Positions 37,969-50,859 of a stretch of DNA of 64,000 nucleotides are shown here, one piece after another; position 1 is the first letter of the stretch; each line of letters starts with the position of its first letter. The notes below the pieces were generated by a model. It had not been told where the DNA came from and did not search any database. It saw nothing but the letters and a program-made list of their open reading frames with translations. This stretch comes from Physcomitrium patens (lineage: Eukaryota > Streptophyta > Bryopsida > Funariales > Funariaceae). The translations under genes and the position numbers were made by a program. The stretch lies in the NCBI RefSeq assembly GCF_000002425.4, contig NC_037256.1, forward strand, positions 14,377,153-14,441,152, in the 5' to 3' direction.

Positions 37969-40006
37969 TATTGAAGGCTAATATTACTTGAGTATTAATT
38001 CAAATTTGTATGAAAGTAGATTTGTTCACATAAGGATTAAAACTTGTCTTTTTTAAGATGAAATATAGCTTGAATAAATATATTAATTAGATGACAAGTA
38101 GCCATTTTAAATTTGTATGAAATATTTCAGTTTTACTTCTTATTCTCATAACTTAAGGGTGTAAGAAATGAATATGAAAATAATTTGAACACTTAAATTA
38201 TAATAAAAATTTAAATGTTGTATCAAATTTTTTTATTATTTATAATATTTAAATTTAAAATTAAAAATTAAAAATTAAAACTAATATAAGAAGTGTATGA
38301 ATTAAAATTTATTTAGTAATATGAAAGTCAATTATAAATATAGTTTTTTGAAGATAATAAAGAAAAATAGAATTTTTATAAAAAATAGTAATGGGTAACT
38401 AAACAAGAATTTGAATAGGAGATTTATAATAATATTTTATTAAATTTTTTATATTGAAATCATTATAAGAAGAAGAAAAGATTGATAAAAATATTTTTTA
38501 GTTTCTTCCAAAGAAAAAAGCCACAAATTGGCAATTTATAGATTAATAGAGCAAGTTCTTCTAAGCAATAGAATTTTATTATAGATTTGATTATTGAGAT
38601 AAAATCTCTTATACAATCAGCTACTAATAAAAGATAAAAAATTATTCTATATGAAAAGATAAAATTATATCTAAATATTTCATATCATAGCTCAAAATCT
38701 TTTTATAAGCATAAATTTTATTTCAAAAGATCAAAAGATCTTAAAATTGGTGTTATATTGTTTAGATAGTTGGCCATATAATTAAATTCTAATAACCTAT
38801 AATAATTAAAGATATTTATAATATTATTTTAACTTAGTAATTTATGACAAATCTCTTTCAACTTTAAAGTATTTATATTACAAGGCATTAAAAATCTAAA
38901 AAGTAAATATATAATAAATACTAAAAAGATATAAGTATTGGATCTACTTGACTTAAGTGTCTTAGATTTAGTAGTCTTTAGCAATCCATGCATCTACAAT
39001 ATAACTTTAACTTAGGTATTCTATTACAAATCTAATACACTTCTAAATTTCTTATATAATGTATCATTTAAAGGTTGTAAAGATGAAATACACATAAAAA
39101 ATGTATAATATATATTTTAAATTTATATATTACTAGTAATCATTGTCGATTTTTATCCAAGGTTTATAAGTCTTTATTCTATTATTCATTGACTTTATAA
39201 CATTATATTTTCTTATATAAAAAATTTTCTCCAATTCTACTTAAAAAAGAGAATAGAAGAGTATGAGAAAAAAAACCCTAGATAAAAAGAGTGATGAAAG
39301 TAAAAATATAGAAGCTTTTCTAAATTACTCTATTTAATTATAATTTTATCATATTATTTTAGTTTTTATTCAATTTTATTCTTTCTATTCATTATTTTAA
39401 TCAAATTCTAATAAATATTTTATCCAGTATTTTATAATTTAAAATAATTTAAAATAATTTTTTCATTTACTTCATCTAATTTTACTACTAATTTAGTCAT
39501 TGTTTTATGAATTAATTATTAATTATTTCTATCATCTTAAAATTCTAGGATTTTTTTTCTTCTTTTAAATTAACTTTTTATTATTCTAAAAATTATCTTC
39601 ATCATATAACTTTAACAAATTAAATACACTATATATTTTTAATTATTTAAAATTCTATTTTATTACTATTAACTTTTTATTTTCTATTTATTTCTTTTAA
39701 ATATTTATTTTTAGATTGATTTGTTTACTTAAGTTCTTACTTCAATTATTAAATGAGTTTATTCTAAGATATATACAGAATTTTTGGAACTTATAATAAT
39801 CAATATGAAATAATAGCTTTGTTTGTAATATAATGGCTTATAAGCAATTCATTGAGTGCATTTGTTTATATTCAAAGCATGAAATTAAAGAAAAATAAAT
39901 GATAAATAAATTAAAATATAATAATAAAAATAAAATTTATAACTATAACAATAGAAATCTTATTTAATGAAATAAAATAAAATATTTATTTAATTATCAA
40001 GATATT
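37969..40006. other. AT-rich region, no gene
   Basis: Extremely AT-rich with frequent stops on all frames. No recognisable element; probably decayed repeat. Confidence 0.5.
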
Positions 40007-40470
40007 GTTATGGATATTTATTTAAAAAAAATTCTAAAAGATTTTAATAGATTCTAAAAAATTCTTGATATTTATAAAAAAATTTAGAAGATTTTGAAAG
40101 GTTTTATGAAGTTATTAGATGAAGTTCTTAAGTTTTCTTGACTCCCAAGTAATATAAGAAGTCACAAGAGAAGTTTTTTAAGGTTTTTTCATATTAAAGT
40201 AATAAAAAATTGCTTAAGATACATCTAAGGATGACTTAGAGGAGAAGCCTTTCTTAAGAAGTTACTTAAAAACTTTCTAAATCCTAGTATATATAGATTC
40301 AAAGCTAAGAAACTCCTTAGTATTGACAACACATATCTTATAGTTTAGTTTAGAACTTTTAGTCTTGTTCTTATTTTGGTATTGCATTATTTTGCAACAA
40401 GACTTACATATCAAATTATTTTATTATAGTTTTATATAATTCTTTAATCTTAACTGTAATAGCTATTGTC
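40007..40470 (+). repeat. LTR family B, copy 1 (diverged)
   Basis: Starts TGTTATGGATATTTA and shares with 42210-42645 the same order of blocks: repeated TTCTAGAAGATTTT-like units, a TAAGAAGTTACTTAA block, TATATATAGGATTCAAAGCTAAG before a TATTGACAAC or TCTCAACAAC block, and TCTTGT. It is more AT-rich and more decayed. Either a solo LTR or the left end of an element whose interior is the 72-bp array. Confidence 0.6.
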
Positions 40471-41089
40471 TATATAAAATATGTAGCAAATTCAACCTTA
40501 TATGTATATAGTGTGGATATAAAATAATTAAAGATGTAGCAAAATAAGTTGAACAAAAATTTATGATTTAAATATGTTTTGCAACCATCTTATTCCAAAA
40601 TATTTAATTATTATAAGTAATTATATATCTATATTTATTAATTTTACTTTCTATTAGAAGATATTTTAATTATAACTAAAAACCTTGTATTTATCCAAAA
40701 TGAATATTTTTTATAACAAAGACTCTATATTAATTTTATAATAATAATAAACTTTAATAAGAATATTTTTTAATCATATATTAAGTGTAGAAGTATCTAT
40801 AGATCTAATTTACAATTAAAAAGCCTTTCAGATGTATTTTGAAGAAAATATTATCTAAATGACATATTTCTATTTACTTCTATTTAATTCTATTCATATA
40901 AATAAAATAAGTATCTACAAATATCATAAATATAAACATCTTAATATGACTATTTTTTTATAAAAAGATTTAAGATTTTCTAATCCATTTAAAAAAATAA
41001 TCTAATTTAAATATCTAAAAATATTATATAACTAAAAGATAAAATCTTATTAAATCTATTTTATAAAGAAATAAAGTTTCTAAATTTAT
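40471..41089. other. AT-rich interior between LTR family B copies
   Basis: No gene. May include older, unrecognisable units of the 72-bp array. Confidence 0.35.
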
Positions 41090-42209
41090 ATGCATAACTT
41101 ATGGTCGGAGATATAAAATTATATAATTTGATTAGGAATATTATTAAACTTTATAGTTAACACATATCAAATATATACAAGATTCTAAAGTCTTCAAATC
41201 TATTTTAAAATTATATTAAACTTCAACACTATGATATATCAAGTGTAGTCAAATATATAAGGTTACAAATCTATTTGGTAATAACATTGAATTATATTAT
41301 TAAAAAAATATAATAAAATTAAAGATATAAGCTTTTTAATCTATTATGGAAAGATTTAAACTTAAGTCTTAGAATAAATCTAATATAGAAAAAATTATAA
41401 GGTTCTTAAATCTATTTAGTAATAATATTTGATTTAAATACATGATATGTTTATTAAAGTAAAAGATGTAAAAGTTTCTTATTTTATTTAGCAATGATGT
41501 TAAACTATAATATCAAAATATATGAAATGTATTCAAAGATAATTTATTTTTTTAATTTACAAGACAATAATTTCAAGTTTGAACACTAAAAAATACTAAG
41601 TAAAGCTAAATATGGAAGATTATTTAATTTATTAAGCAATAATATTTAGCTACAACATCAATATATTTAAAGTGTTGTCAAAGATATAAGATTACCTATT
41701 TTATTTGGTAATAATGTCAACCTATAATACAAAGATATATTAAGTGTAGTTAAAGGTGGAATATTACCTAATCAAAGATGTAATATTTCCTAATTCATTT
41801 GGCAATAATGTCAAGCTTAAATATAAAAATATGTCAAATATAGTCAAAGATATAAGATTTTTAAATTTATTTAGCCATAATGTCAAGCTTGAACTCAAAG
41901 ATACATCAAGTATAGTCAAAGATGTAAAATTGCTAAGTTCATTTGGCAATGATTTTAACTTTGAACACCATGATATATCAAGTATAGTTAGAGATGTAAG
42001 ATTATTTAATTTATTTAGCAATGATGTCAAACTTGAACACAAAGATATTTTAAATTTAATCAAAGATATAAAACTATTTAGTTTATTTGGTAATAATGTC
42101 AAACTTAAGAACAAAGACATATTAAGTGTAATCAAAGATATAATGCTATTTAATTCATTTGACATTAGTATCAAGCTTGAGTACAAAGATATATCAAGTG
42201 TAGTTAAAG
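41090..42209. repeat. 72-bp tandem array
   Basis: About fifteen units with period near 72 bp, clearest from 41790 to 42200. Each contains AATAATGTCAAGCTTGAACA-like, CAAAGATATATCAAGTGTAG-like and TCAAAGATATAAGATT-like blocks. Identity falls steadily to the left. Because 72 is a multiple of three, frames stay open: 41756-42268 (plus) reads as repeated 24-residue units such as LFNLFSNDVKLEHKDI, and 41764-42228 (minus) is open too. Both are probably by-products of the period rather than genes. Confidence 0.85.
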
Positions 42210-42645
42210 TTGTAAGTATCATAGACATACAACTGAAGAAGATTCCAGAAGGTTCTAGAAGGTTTTAGAACATACTAGAAGGTTCTAGAAGGCACTTAAA
42301 GTTTCTAGAAGATTTGTAAATATTTTGGAAGGTTCCAATAGATTCTAAGAAAGTTTTAGAAGATCATAGGAGGTCTTAGAAGGTTCTAGGAGGCTTTAGA
42401 TGATTTAAGAAGTTACTTAAGAAGGATCTTAGGCTTACTTTGTTTTCAAGCCTCATAGAAACTTCCTAAGAAGCTTCTTAGGACCTAATATATATAGGAT
42501 TCAAGGCTGAGGGGATCCTCAGTCTCAACAACTCACTTCTTGTGGTCTAGCTACGACCCTCTTGTCTTGTATCTAGTTATTATTTAATATCGAGTTAATT
42601 CCATTCTTTGATCTTGAATCCTTATTTAGTATATGGTTTCTAACA
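42210..42645 (+). repeat. LTR family B, 5' LTR of second Ty3 element
   Basis: Starts TGTAAGTATC, contains TTCTAGAAGG repeats and the TATATATAGGATTCAAGGCT block, and ends TTTCTAACA. The tRNA-iMet type primer site follows at 42668. Confidence 0.65.
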
Positions 42646-42667
42646 GTTTGTCAAGACTGCCATAAAA

Positions 42668-42680
42668 CAATATTAGGAGC
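42668..42680 (+). other. Degenerate primer binding site
   Basis: CAATATTAGGAGC, aligned with the iMet-type site of the first Ty3 element, including the following GAGTGGATTAC block. It lies 22 bases from the LTR end. Confidence 0.5.
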
Positions 42681-42900
42681 TTGGTCTTTTTTAACAGAGA
42701 GTGGATTACCCCTCTTCTTGGAAGTATTATACTATTTTAGATATTGTAGATTACTTTCCTTTAGACTAATATTGTACTTTTCTTATATTCTTTTGGTTTT
42801 TTTTTATTTTTTATTTTTTATTTTTTATCATGAATCAGGTTTTTTTCTTTTGAAAGTGTATATTTCTCTGATTTTTCAAAATAAAAGGTAGAAAAGTCAA

Positions 42901-43915
42901 TATGACAAACTCAAAAGAAATCAACTTAGATTCTATTATTAATGTTCTTGAAGCATTAAGGATTAGGATAGAGACTTTGTCAAAGTAAAATGAAGAACTA
43001 TATATGACCATACATAATAGTCAAGGAGTCGGAATGCCTCAACTACCATATAAAATCACAACAAAGGTTCTAAATTTTCAAACGACTATGTCTACTTCAA
43101 ACATGGGAGGTACATCTACTCAAGGCAATGATATGATAACAATAACAACAAAAGAAAAAAGGATCAACCTTTTGAAAAAAATTGATGGGACTCGCTCAAA
43201 ATTTTGTGGCTTTATAAACCAAGTAGAATTAATCACCTTCTTTCAACCTCAATGATATTTTACTAAAGCCTCTCGTATTGGTTTGATTGGAACCTTGCTT
43301 TTGGATCAAACTTTATCTTAATTAGCCTCATTATTTGAAAATAATTCTCTTACTTTGCACAATTTTGAAGCATTTTTGGCAACATTTGTAGAAGCATTTG
43401 GTGAACATGATAAGATTTGTTCTTCAACAATTAAAATTCGAAGCCTTCAATAAGGAATCAACTTTGCATCAACGTATGCCTCAAATTTTTGACAATTAGC
43501 ATGTAATATAAATTAGAGAGAAGATGCATTGATGAGCCAATTTTATTGGGAATTAAGAGACAATATCAAGGACTTATTGTTGTCTATGCCAAATCCTCTA
43601 ACACTCAATGAAGCCATTAATCAAGTTGTGAAGTATGAAAACCATTTATTTCAACAACAATAAGATAAACATTCTTCAATTATGCTACATATATACACCA
43701 ATTATTCTACAACTTTATCACCACCCAATTTTAATGAGCAATTGGAAGCAGAAGATATGAAGATTGATGTAGTTTGCCTCAAACTTCTTTTTGAACAAGA
43801 AAAAAAGTGTCTAAGAGAACTTGGCCTATACTTATATTACAAAAAATCTGACCATAAGATTAATAATTGCTTAAAGAAATGCCAGTATATATATATCAAA
43901 TGACAAGTGTAGACA
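42901..43915 (+). pseudogene. Ty3 gag, broken
   Basis: Begins near 42902 with an ATG reading MTNSKEINLDS and continues through several frames interrupted by stops. The zinc knuckle near 43830-43885 has lost cysteines (LYLYYKKSDHKINNC). Confidence 0.7.
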
Positions 43916-44040
43916 CATTATCAAAAGTATTGTAAGAAAACAAGGGTGTCTAGTCACAATAGGGACCCTGCGACTCGATTCTTTACTATCACAAATCAAA
44001 AAAGGTCCTATACTCTCTGCTAGCCCTTCTTATTGTTTTA

Positions 44041-44345
44041 CTATACCTCTACGATTAGGGGTCACAAAACTAGATTGTCATGCATTACTTGACTCGAGAG
44101 CCTTTGCATGTTTTATTGATGAAATTTTTTTTAGATCATACAAAATTTGTACAGTCAAAAAATCCAAAGCCTTACATATAGAAGTAATAGAAGGTTGATC
44201 TTTATCGTCTAGAGATGTCATTTATGAAACAATTCTATTAGAAATAACCTTTGACAACCATAGCAACAAAGTAGTATTCAATGTCATTAGATTACTATCA
44301 AGTCCAGTCATTTTAGGACTCTCATGGCTTGAAAAATACAATCCA
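44041..44345 (+). pseudogene. Ty3 retropepsin, inactive
   Basis: Active-site strand HALLDSRAFACFIDE at 44079-44124, with Arg (AGA, 44097-44099) in place of the invariant Gly. The later block SPVILGLSWLEKYNP is kept. Confidence 0.82.
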
Positions 44346-44640
44346 TGAATAAAGTGGATATCATGAAAGTTAAAATTTCTTCTAGTAGATCAATGAACTC
44401 TAAGATCTATGAAAAAGCTTCCAATACATGACAAGCCAAAATTTAAATAACATTTATTTATTGGAGCTAGAGCATTTATGAGGGCGACCAAACAAGGTAC
44501 TACGTTTGCTGTCTATGCAAATCCATAATTGGAACCTATTTTTGCTACAATAACAATTTCAAAGGCATATGAGGATTTTGAAGATGTATTCGAAAAAAAA
44601 AATGCAAATATATTGTCAAAGCATTGCCCTTACAATTGTG

Positions 44641-45362
44641 CGATTGATCTTTAAGAAGGTGCTCAACCACCATTTGGATCCATCTATAATTTATCCTAAA
44701 ATGAGCTTGCAACTTTAAAAGAGTACATTGAGAAAAATTTGGCTAAAAATTTTATTCGACATTCCAAGTCACCAATTTGTGCTCCAATATTATTTATAAA
44801 GAAGAAAGATGGATCCTTACTAATGTGTGTCAATTATCGCAATCTTAATAAAATCATAGTAAAAAATTGATATCTATTGCCATTGATATTTGGACTGCTT
44901 GATCAACTTAACCAAGCAAAGATCTTTATGAAGATTGATATATGAGGTATATATAACTTGGTACACATTAAGGAGGGAGATGAATGGAAGACAACATTTT
45001 GCATCAGGTATAGACACTTTGAATACAATGTCATGCCTTTTGGACTTACCAATGCTCCAGCTATATTTCTATACTTAATAAATGACATATTTTGCAAGTT
45101 TCTCAATAACTTTATTATAATTTATTTAAATGATATTTTGATATTTTCTAAGAATCCAAAAAACCATAAAAAATATGTCCGCCTTGTGTTGAAAAAACTA
45201 CAAAGTGTTGGACTATATACAAAACTAGAGAAGTGTTTATTTCATGCACATCAAGTTGAATTTGTTGAATATATTATTTCCAATAAAGGCCTTTTTATGG
45301 ATCCAAAGAAAGTAGAAGAAATCATCAATTTGACAAAGCCAATAATTATACATAATGTCTAA
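44641..45362 (+). pseudogene. Ty3 reverse transcriptase, inactive
   Basis: [20 protein letters not shown], then after a stop WKTTFCIRYRHFEYNVMPFG, LTNAPAIF and YLNDILIFSKN. The active-site box is YLND (AAT at 45129-45131). Ends HQVEFVEYIISNKGLFMDPK. Confidence 0.88.
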
Positions 45363-45900
45363 TGCTTTCTTGGATTTGCAAACTTCTACAGGATTTTTGT
45401 TAAAAATTACTCCAAGATTGTTGCTCTACTTATGCAATTGACATGCAAGGACAAACTAGACTGGGGCTCCAAAATAGAGAAAGCTTTTCAAAGCTTAAAA
45501 GATGCTTTCACAATACCTCTAATTTTGATACATCAAGATTTCAACAAGCCTTATTTTATGGAGACCAACGCCCTTAGACTTTGCATTGGAAGTAGTTTTA
45601 TGAAAATATGGATAAAGATAAAAAACTTCATCCAATTATATTCTATTCTAGAAAATTCTCAACAGTAAAAATTAATTATAAAATCTACAATAAAGAGCTA
45701 CTTGCTATCATAGATTCTTTCTAAGAATGGTGCCACTTTCTTGAAGGCTCTTCTCATCAAATGATTGTATATATAGATCACAAGAATCTTGAATACTTTA
45801 TGTTAGCTTGAATATTGAACCATTGCCAAGTACATTGGAGTATATCTTTATCACGATTTGACTTTTGTATCACATATCGACTCGAGAACCAATAAGAATT
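45363..45900 (+). pseudogene. Ty3 RNase H, inactive
   Basis: Contains FMETNALRLCIGSSF, where the catalytic Asp is Asn (AAC, 45567-45569), then KELLAII, HFLEGSSH and YIDHKNLEYF. Broken by stops and a frame change near 45600. Confidence 0.8.
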
Positions 45901-46229
45901 ATTAGATGCATTATCAAGATGTTCCTACCTTTAACCAAAAGAAGACAAGGTAGCATATGATCAACAATGGGCAACCTTACTAAATCTTGAGGAATTTCAT
46001 CTTTGAGTAAGCAATGTATCAATGCCTATGGATTTATCATTTTTTGATTAAGTTTGTAAAGCCTCAAATACGGACCTTCTTCTTCTTAATATCAAGCATC
46101 TTGCCAACAACCTTCCTGAAGAGTCTTCTAAATTCAAGTATAAAGATAACTTTTTATTCTTTGAAGAATGTTTATTCATTCTTGAAGGACCAACTTGCCT
46201 ATACATTCTTCAAATACGCCATGATTTTC

Positions 46230-46869
46230 TTGTAATTAGATATTTTGGATTTAATAAGACCTTAGAACTTCTGTCTATAGACTTTTGGTGGCCTAAAATG
46301 TGGAAGGACGTTAAGAAATTTATACTATCATGTGATACTTATTCAAGGTCAAAAAACCCTCGATATTGGCCACATGAACTTCTTCAATCCTTTTCTATTT
46401 GAAGACAATCATGGTCATTTATTTCTATAGATTTCATTACAGATCTCTCACCATCAAACTCATTTGATACTATTTTTGTAGTTGTTGATCAATTGACCAA
46501 GATGGTACAATTTATACCTTACAAGAAGTCAATTATTGGTGAAGAAACATCAAGACTCTTTATTGACAATATCTATCGTTAATATGGGTTGCCAAATAAC
46601 ATTATGTCAAATCATAGGCCACAATTTGTATCAAGGTTTTAGAAGGCATGTTTTAAGATTCTTAAAGTTGACATGAACCTTTTCTCTGCTTTCCACCTTC
46701 AAACTGATGGCCGAACAAAGCAGGTCAATAAAATTCTTGAGTAATATTTGAGGTGCACTATCAACTATCAATGAAACGATTGGACTTTCTACTTGTTGTT
46801 GGTGGAATTTTCATATAACAAAAAAATTCATGTATCTATGCAGCTAATGCCATTCTATTCAAATTACAG
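46230..46869 (+). pseudogene. Ty3 integrase, inactive
   Basis: SIDFITDLSPSNSFDTIFVV has the first Asp. The second Asp is Asn (IMSNHRPQFVSRF, AAT at 46610-46612) and the Glu is Lys (GRTKQVN). Stops occur at several sites. It ends at PFYSNY where R1 begins. Confidence 0.85.
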
Positions 46870-47950
46870 TGTCAAGGTAGTGAGAGTTTGCCTCAAAAAA
46901 GTACTAGGCTTCTAGTTGTCACTAATTGCTCAATCAAGCTTCAAAATAAGGGAAGTCCTAAGTTTACATATAAAATTTCCCTTTTGGAGCAATTACACCA
47001 AATACATAAGCCTCAAATAACCAACAACCTTCAAAGTATGATAAAATCTTCTAAATCCTTGTATATTCTTATGTGAAAATTTTTCAAAACTTCAATACTT
47101 CATAACTCCTGATTCGACTGTCCAAACTTATTCAAATTTTATATAAAGTACTAATGTATTTTTATCAACTTTCACAACAAATTTCAACTATAAATTCATT
47201 GCGGATCTTGAGATATCTTGAAAATCCTAACAATAGATTAAAACCATAGTTTTTATACCTTTATGTAATTTTCTTAATATCTCACAAACTTAGCACTTAA
47301 ATACTACAAAATTTATATGTATAGCTTTTTAACACAAATATCTACCTTCTTCAAAAGGTTTGAGCCAAAAATTTGTCCAAAAACTCAAGAGATGGCTCCA
47401 ATCATTAATAGAAATAAAATTGCTCACTTACTGCCTTTGATTTGGGAGCGTTGCTTTCAATTCCCTATATCTCCTTTATATGAACTCCAAAAGCAACAAT
47501 TCTTTCATAAAAGATGTAGGCCTTGAAATTGCCGTTCAAGCCGCATCTTTCAAGCTTCAAAAACTACTATACAACTCCTCGTATTTTCAAAAGAATAATA
47601 GTACGTCTTAAATTAACACCTTAACTTCAAACGTCTATAAGTTCTTCACTCTAACTCCAAATCTTCTAATTCTTGCACATAAATTGCAGCCCAAATCCTA
47701 AACCTTACAATTCTAGCTTCTAATTTCCGATTGTCCTCTTTTAAAATCACTGAAATCCTTCTTAAGGTTGCAAGCAGCCTCCTCAAAGTCCATTAGGTAG
47801 GATATTCGACCAATAGGGATGAAGTTTTCCATTTCTTGCCTTCATTTGACCATGTCTTGCTTTCATCCCTCTCAATTAGCCTTTCACTAGTTTGGATTTT
47901 TTTTCTTAGGCTTCTACCTTCTTCCAACGCTTCAGACTAAATATTTAGGT

Positions 47951-47997
<47 letters not shown>

Positions 47998-48027
47998 TCC
48001 AAAATCAAAACAAGTAAAAAAAACAAA
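46870..48027 (+). repeat. Repeat R1, copy 3
   Basis: Starts TGTCAAGGTAGTGAGAGTTTG right after TACAG in integrase sequence. Contains an AT array at 47954-47993. It ends near AAAACAAAGGT, where Ty3 3' sequence resumes. Confidence 0.65.
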
Positions 48028-48095
48028 GGTCCTTGTTGAACTTCATCAACATGTGATCACCACTCCTTGTAGAACTTGTTTTTAGAAGAGGAGAT

Positions 48096-48635
48096 AATGT
48101 TAAAAATATATTTATTCTAATGATTATTTAAGAAATGTGAATATGTAGAAATAAATAAAAATAAATTAATTTCATAAAATCTTATAGAAAAGCTTCTTAG
48201 AAGCTTCATAGATGCATTTTCATCTTTATATATATCTATAGGTAATTAATAGGTTAAAAACTTAGTCAACAAGTTAGCCACATATTACACATATTAATAG
48301 CTTGTAGAAAAAGCTAATTATGTGGCGCACATACAAAAAACTTATCTTGTAAGTTAAGCATGTGTCTTGTAAATTAGATACATATTGAAGGTCTTATAGA
48401 ACATCACCACATAGCTCTTAAATAGATAGTATATATAGATACAAAAATGAAGCCTTCTTCACTCTTTTCAATTCTTTTCTTACTTCCAATCTAATTTCAA
48501 GAGTTTCTAGTTTCTTAGTCTTTAGTAATAGTCATTTTAGACTCTTATTAAATATGTTTATTTCCTTATTTTTATTTTTTCATCTCTTTAATTTATTTTT
48601 CACTTATTTACATAACTTCTTTAAATTCTTGTCCT

Positions 48636-48640
<5 letters not shown>
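48096..48640 (+). repeat. LTR family A, plus-strand copy
   Basis: Reverse-complement counterpart of the LTRs at 28895 and 37406, more AT-rich. Preceded by the polypurine tract AGAAGAGGAGA (48084-48094) and by Ty3 3' sequence. It ends GTCCTTGATA next to an AT microsatellite. Confidence 0.75.
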
Positions 48641-48673
<33 letters not shown>

Positions 48674-48749
48674 TTTATAAAATAAACCTCTAAATTATTC
48701 AATATTAGAACATATTATTTAAAAAAGATAAAAACTATAATAAAATTGA

Positions 48750-49324
48750 ACTTTAAAGTAGTATTTTTATAAACTTGATTTATGATCATAGAATTAGATA
48801 ACTTTGAGATTGAAGTATAATCATAAATTTCACATGATTGATCAATCCTTAAAACTTTAACTTTATATCATTATACTTCTCAAATAAGATAATTTTTAGT
48901 TTTTTGATGTTTAAAAAATATTCTACTAGAGAAAAAATATTATAATTTAATATAGATATTAAAGCACCTCTAATCATCTTTTTATCTTTACTTGCAATCA
49001 ACCTTATTATTCTTTGTGGTAGTAAAATGAGTTGATACATTGCAAGCATTAATTCCTTTATTTGTTCTTATATTTTTGCCATTGTATTCTTCATTTCAAG
49101 AAGCTTTGCTATTATAATGTAATAAAAAATAAGATATCTAATATTATTTAAAATCAATACAAATGATAATTAAAGAACAAATAAAATTCTAAAAATAATA
49201 TTAATTTAGAAGTAGGTAATTCAAAATTTCTAATAGACTTATATCTTATCAAGAAAAAAGAATAATCTATCTTTAATTAAAAAAAAGACAAAGCTTTGAT
49301 ATTGTAAGTACATTTTTATTAAGT
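48750..49324 (-). pseudogene. Fragment of Ty3 gag and leader
   Basis: Minus-strand MLAMYQLILLPQRIIRLIAS (48990-49049) matches the gag N-terminus of the first Ty3 element in position and pattern. The primer-site block AATATCAAAGCTTTGTC follows (minus sense, about 49286-49305). Confidence 0.65.
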
Positions 49325-49870
49325 TGTTAAAGATAAGAATTTAAAGAATAAAAATAAACATGTGAAGTATATGTAAAAGGAAGACAATAAAAAAAGAACG
49401 AAAAATTATATATATTTAAGAAGAAATCCAAATAGCTATTACTAAGTCAAAAAAGCTATAGACTTTTGAAACTAGATTGGAACCAAAAGAGATATTAAAA
49501 AGAATGATAAAGACTTCATTCTCGCTTCTATATATACTATTTAATTAAAAAAATATGTGGCAATATTCTATAGGACATGTATCCAACTTACAAGATATGT
49601 ATCTAATGTGTAAATAAGTTTCTTATATATGCACCACATGGCCAACTTCTACCACAAGTAGCAACCATGTGCTATATGTTGCCAATTTGTTGACTAAGTT
49701 TTTAATCTATTAATCACCTATATATATGTATAAAGTCAAATCTACATCTATAAAGTTTCTAAAAAGATTTTCCAAAAGATATTATATAATTTATATAATT
49801 TTATTTATTTCTACTTAATTTCTCTTATCTAAGTAATCATAAGTGTTATTTCTATCTATAACACTATTAC
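49325..49870 (-). repeat. LTR family A, minus-strand relic
   Basis: Starts TGTTAAAGATAAGAATTT and follows the family A sequence with heavy decay. It forms an inverted pair with 48096-48640. Confidence 0.7.
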
Positions 49871-50859
49871 CACCAAATAAATTCTATTTAATAATGTATT
49901 AGATAATATATAATTTTTTTAAAATTTTAATTTATTTTATTTAGCTTTTTTATCATAATAATTTCTTAAGAGTCTTTAATAAATTTTCTTTTATAAAGTT
50001 GAAAGATTTTATAAAAATACTCTTTGATTACATTATAGTATTTTGAAAAAACCACTTAATTTGATTTTCAACTATCACTCCTGCTTCAAAGAATATTTAT
50101 TTTTATTTTTATATAAAATATTACTTAATATTTATAATATATTTTATTTCTAGCAAAAAAATTTATAATTCAAAAAATTTATTCTTTAATTTTTTCTCTA
50201 AAAAAATATTTAAAAAATATATATTCAAAATTGATTTAATATGATTGAAAGTTGATTGAAAATTCAAACCTTCATAAGTATTAAATACCATCTTTTGTGT
50301 ATTAATTTATCTCTATGTTATTTTTTTACACAATCAAGAACAATATATATCACATTGTAGTATCTTGCATCTTATAAATACAAGTAATCTTATTATAAAA
50401 ATATTATTTAAATAAATTGGTGAAAAAAATAAAGATTAATCAAATTAAGTCTAATTTTGGATCCTAATTACAATCCATGATGGATGTTTATTTTTATTTG
50501 ATTTTAAATCTTATTTACAAAGATAACCATAAATATTATTGCTATCTTTATTGTGTACAATCTGAAGTTAGGTTTTGAATTCTTTGTATAAGAAACAATT
50601 TTATCTTGGTATATTTTTTAATGAGATATTAATAGAATATTTGATTTATTTATTTTTAATATGTACTTACAAGAATGCATGCACTTCTATACACCATGTA
50701 TTAATAAAAATAATGGCACTTAAATGTTTTTATATATATAGTATTCTTTATTTTTTTTTAATCCTACACATTAAAAATAAGAAATATCTTAAAACTCTAA
50801 TACAAAGAAATAAGCAATAGTAATTAAAATAATTGAAATATGATTATTTCTATTAAAAT
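49871..50859. other. AT-rich region, no gene
   Basis: No supported ORF; 50575-50820 is a low-complexity hydrophobic frame. Confidence 0.5.

Larger units (their letters stand above)
42646..48640 (+). mobile_element. Second Ty3 element, chimeric and dead
   Basis: Plus-strand Ty3 order gag, retropepsin, RT, RNase H, integrase, related in protein to the element at 28.9-38 kb but with frequent stops. Its left LTR is family B while the LTR at its right end (48096-48640) is family A, so the present arrangement comes from recombination, nesting or deletion. R1 copy 3 takes the place of the integrase end and chromodomain. Confidence 0.75.

Noticed and set aside
41764-42228. 154-codon minus ORF in the 72-bp array
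   Set aside because: Open only because the repeat period is a multiple of three; the composition is simple L/S/T/I repeats.
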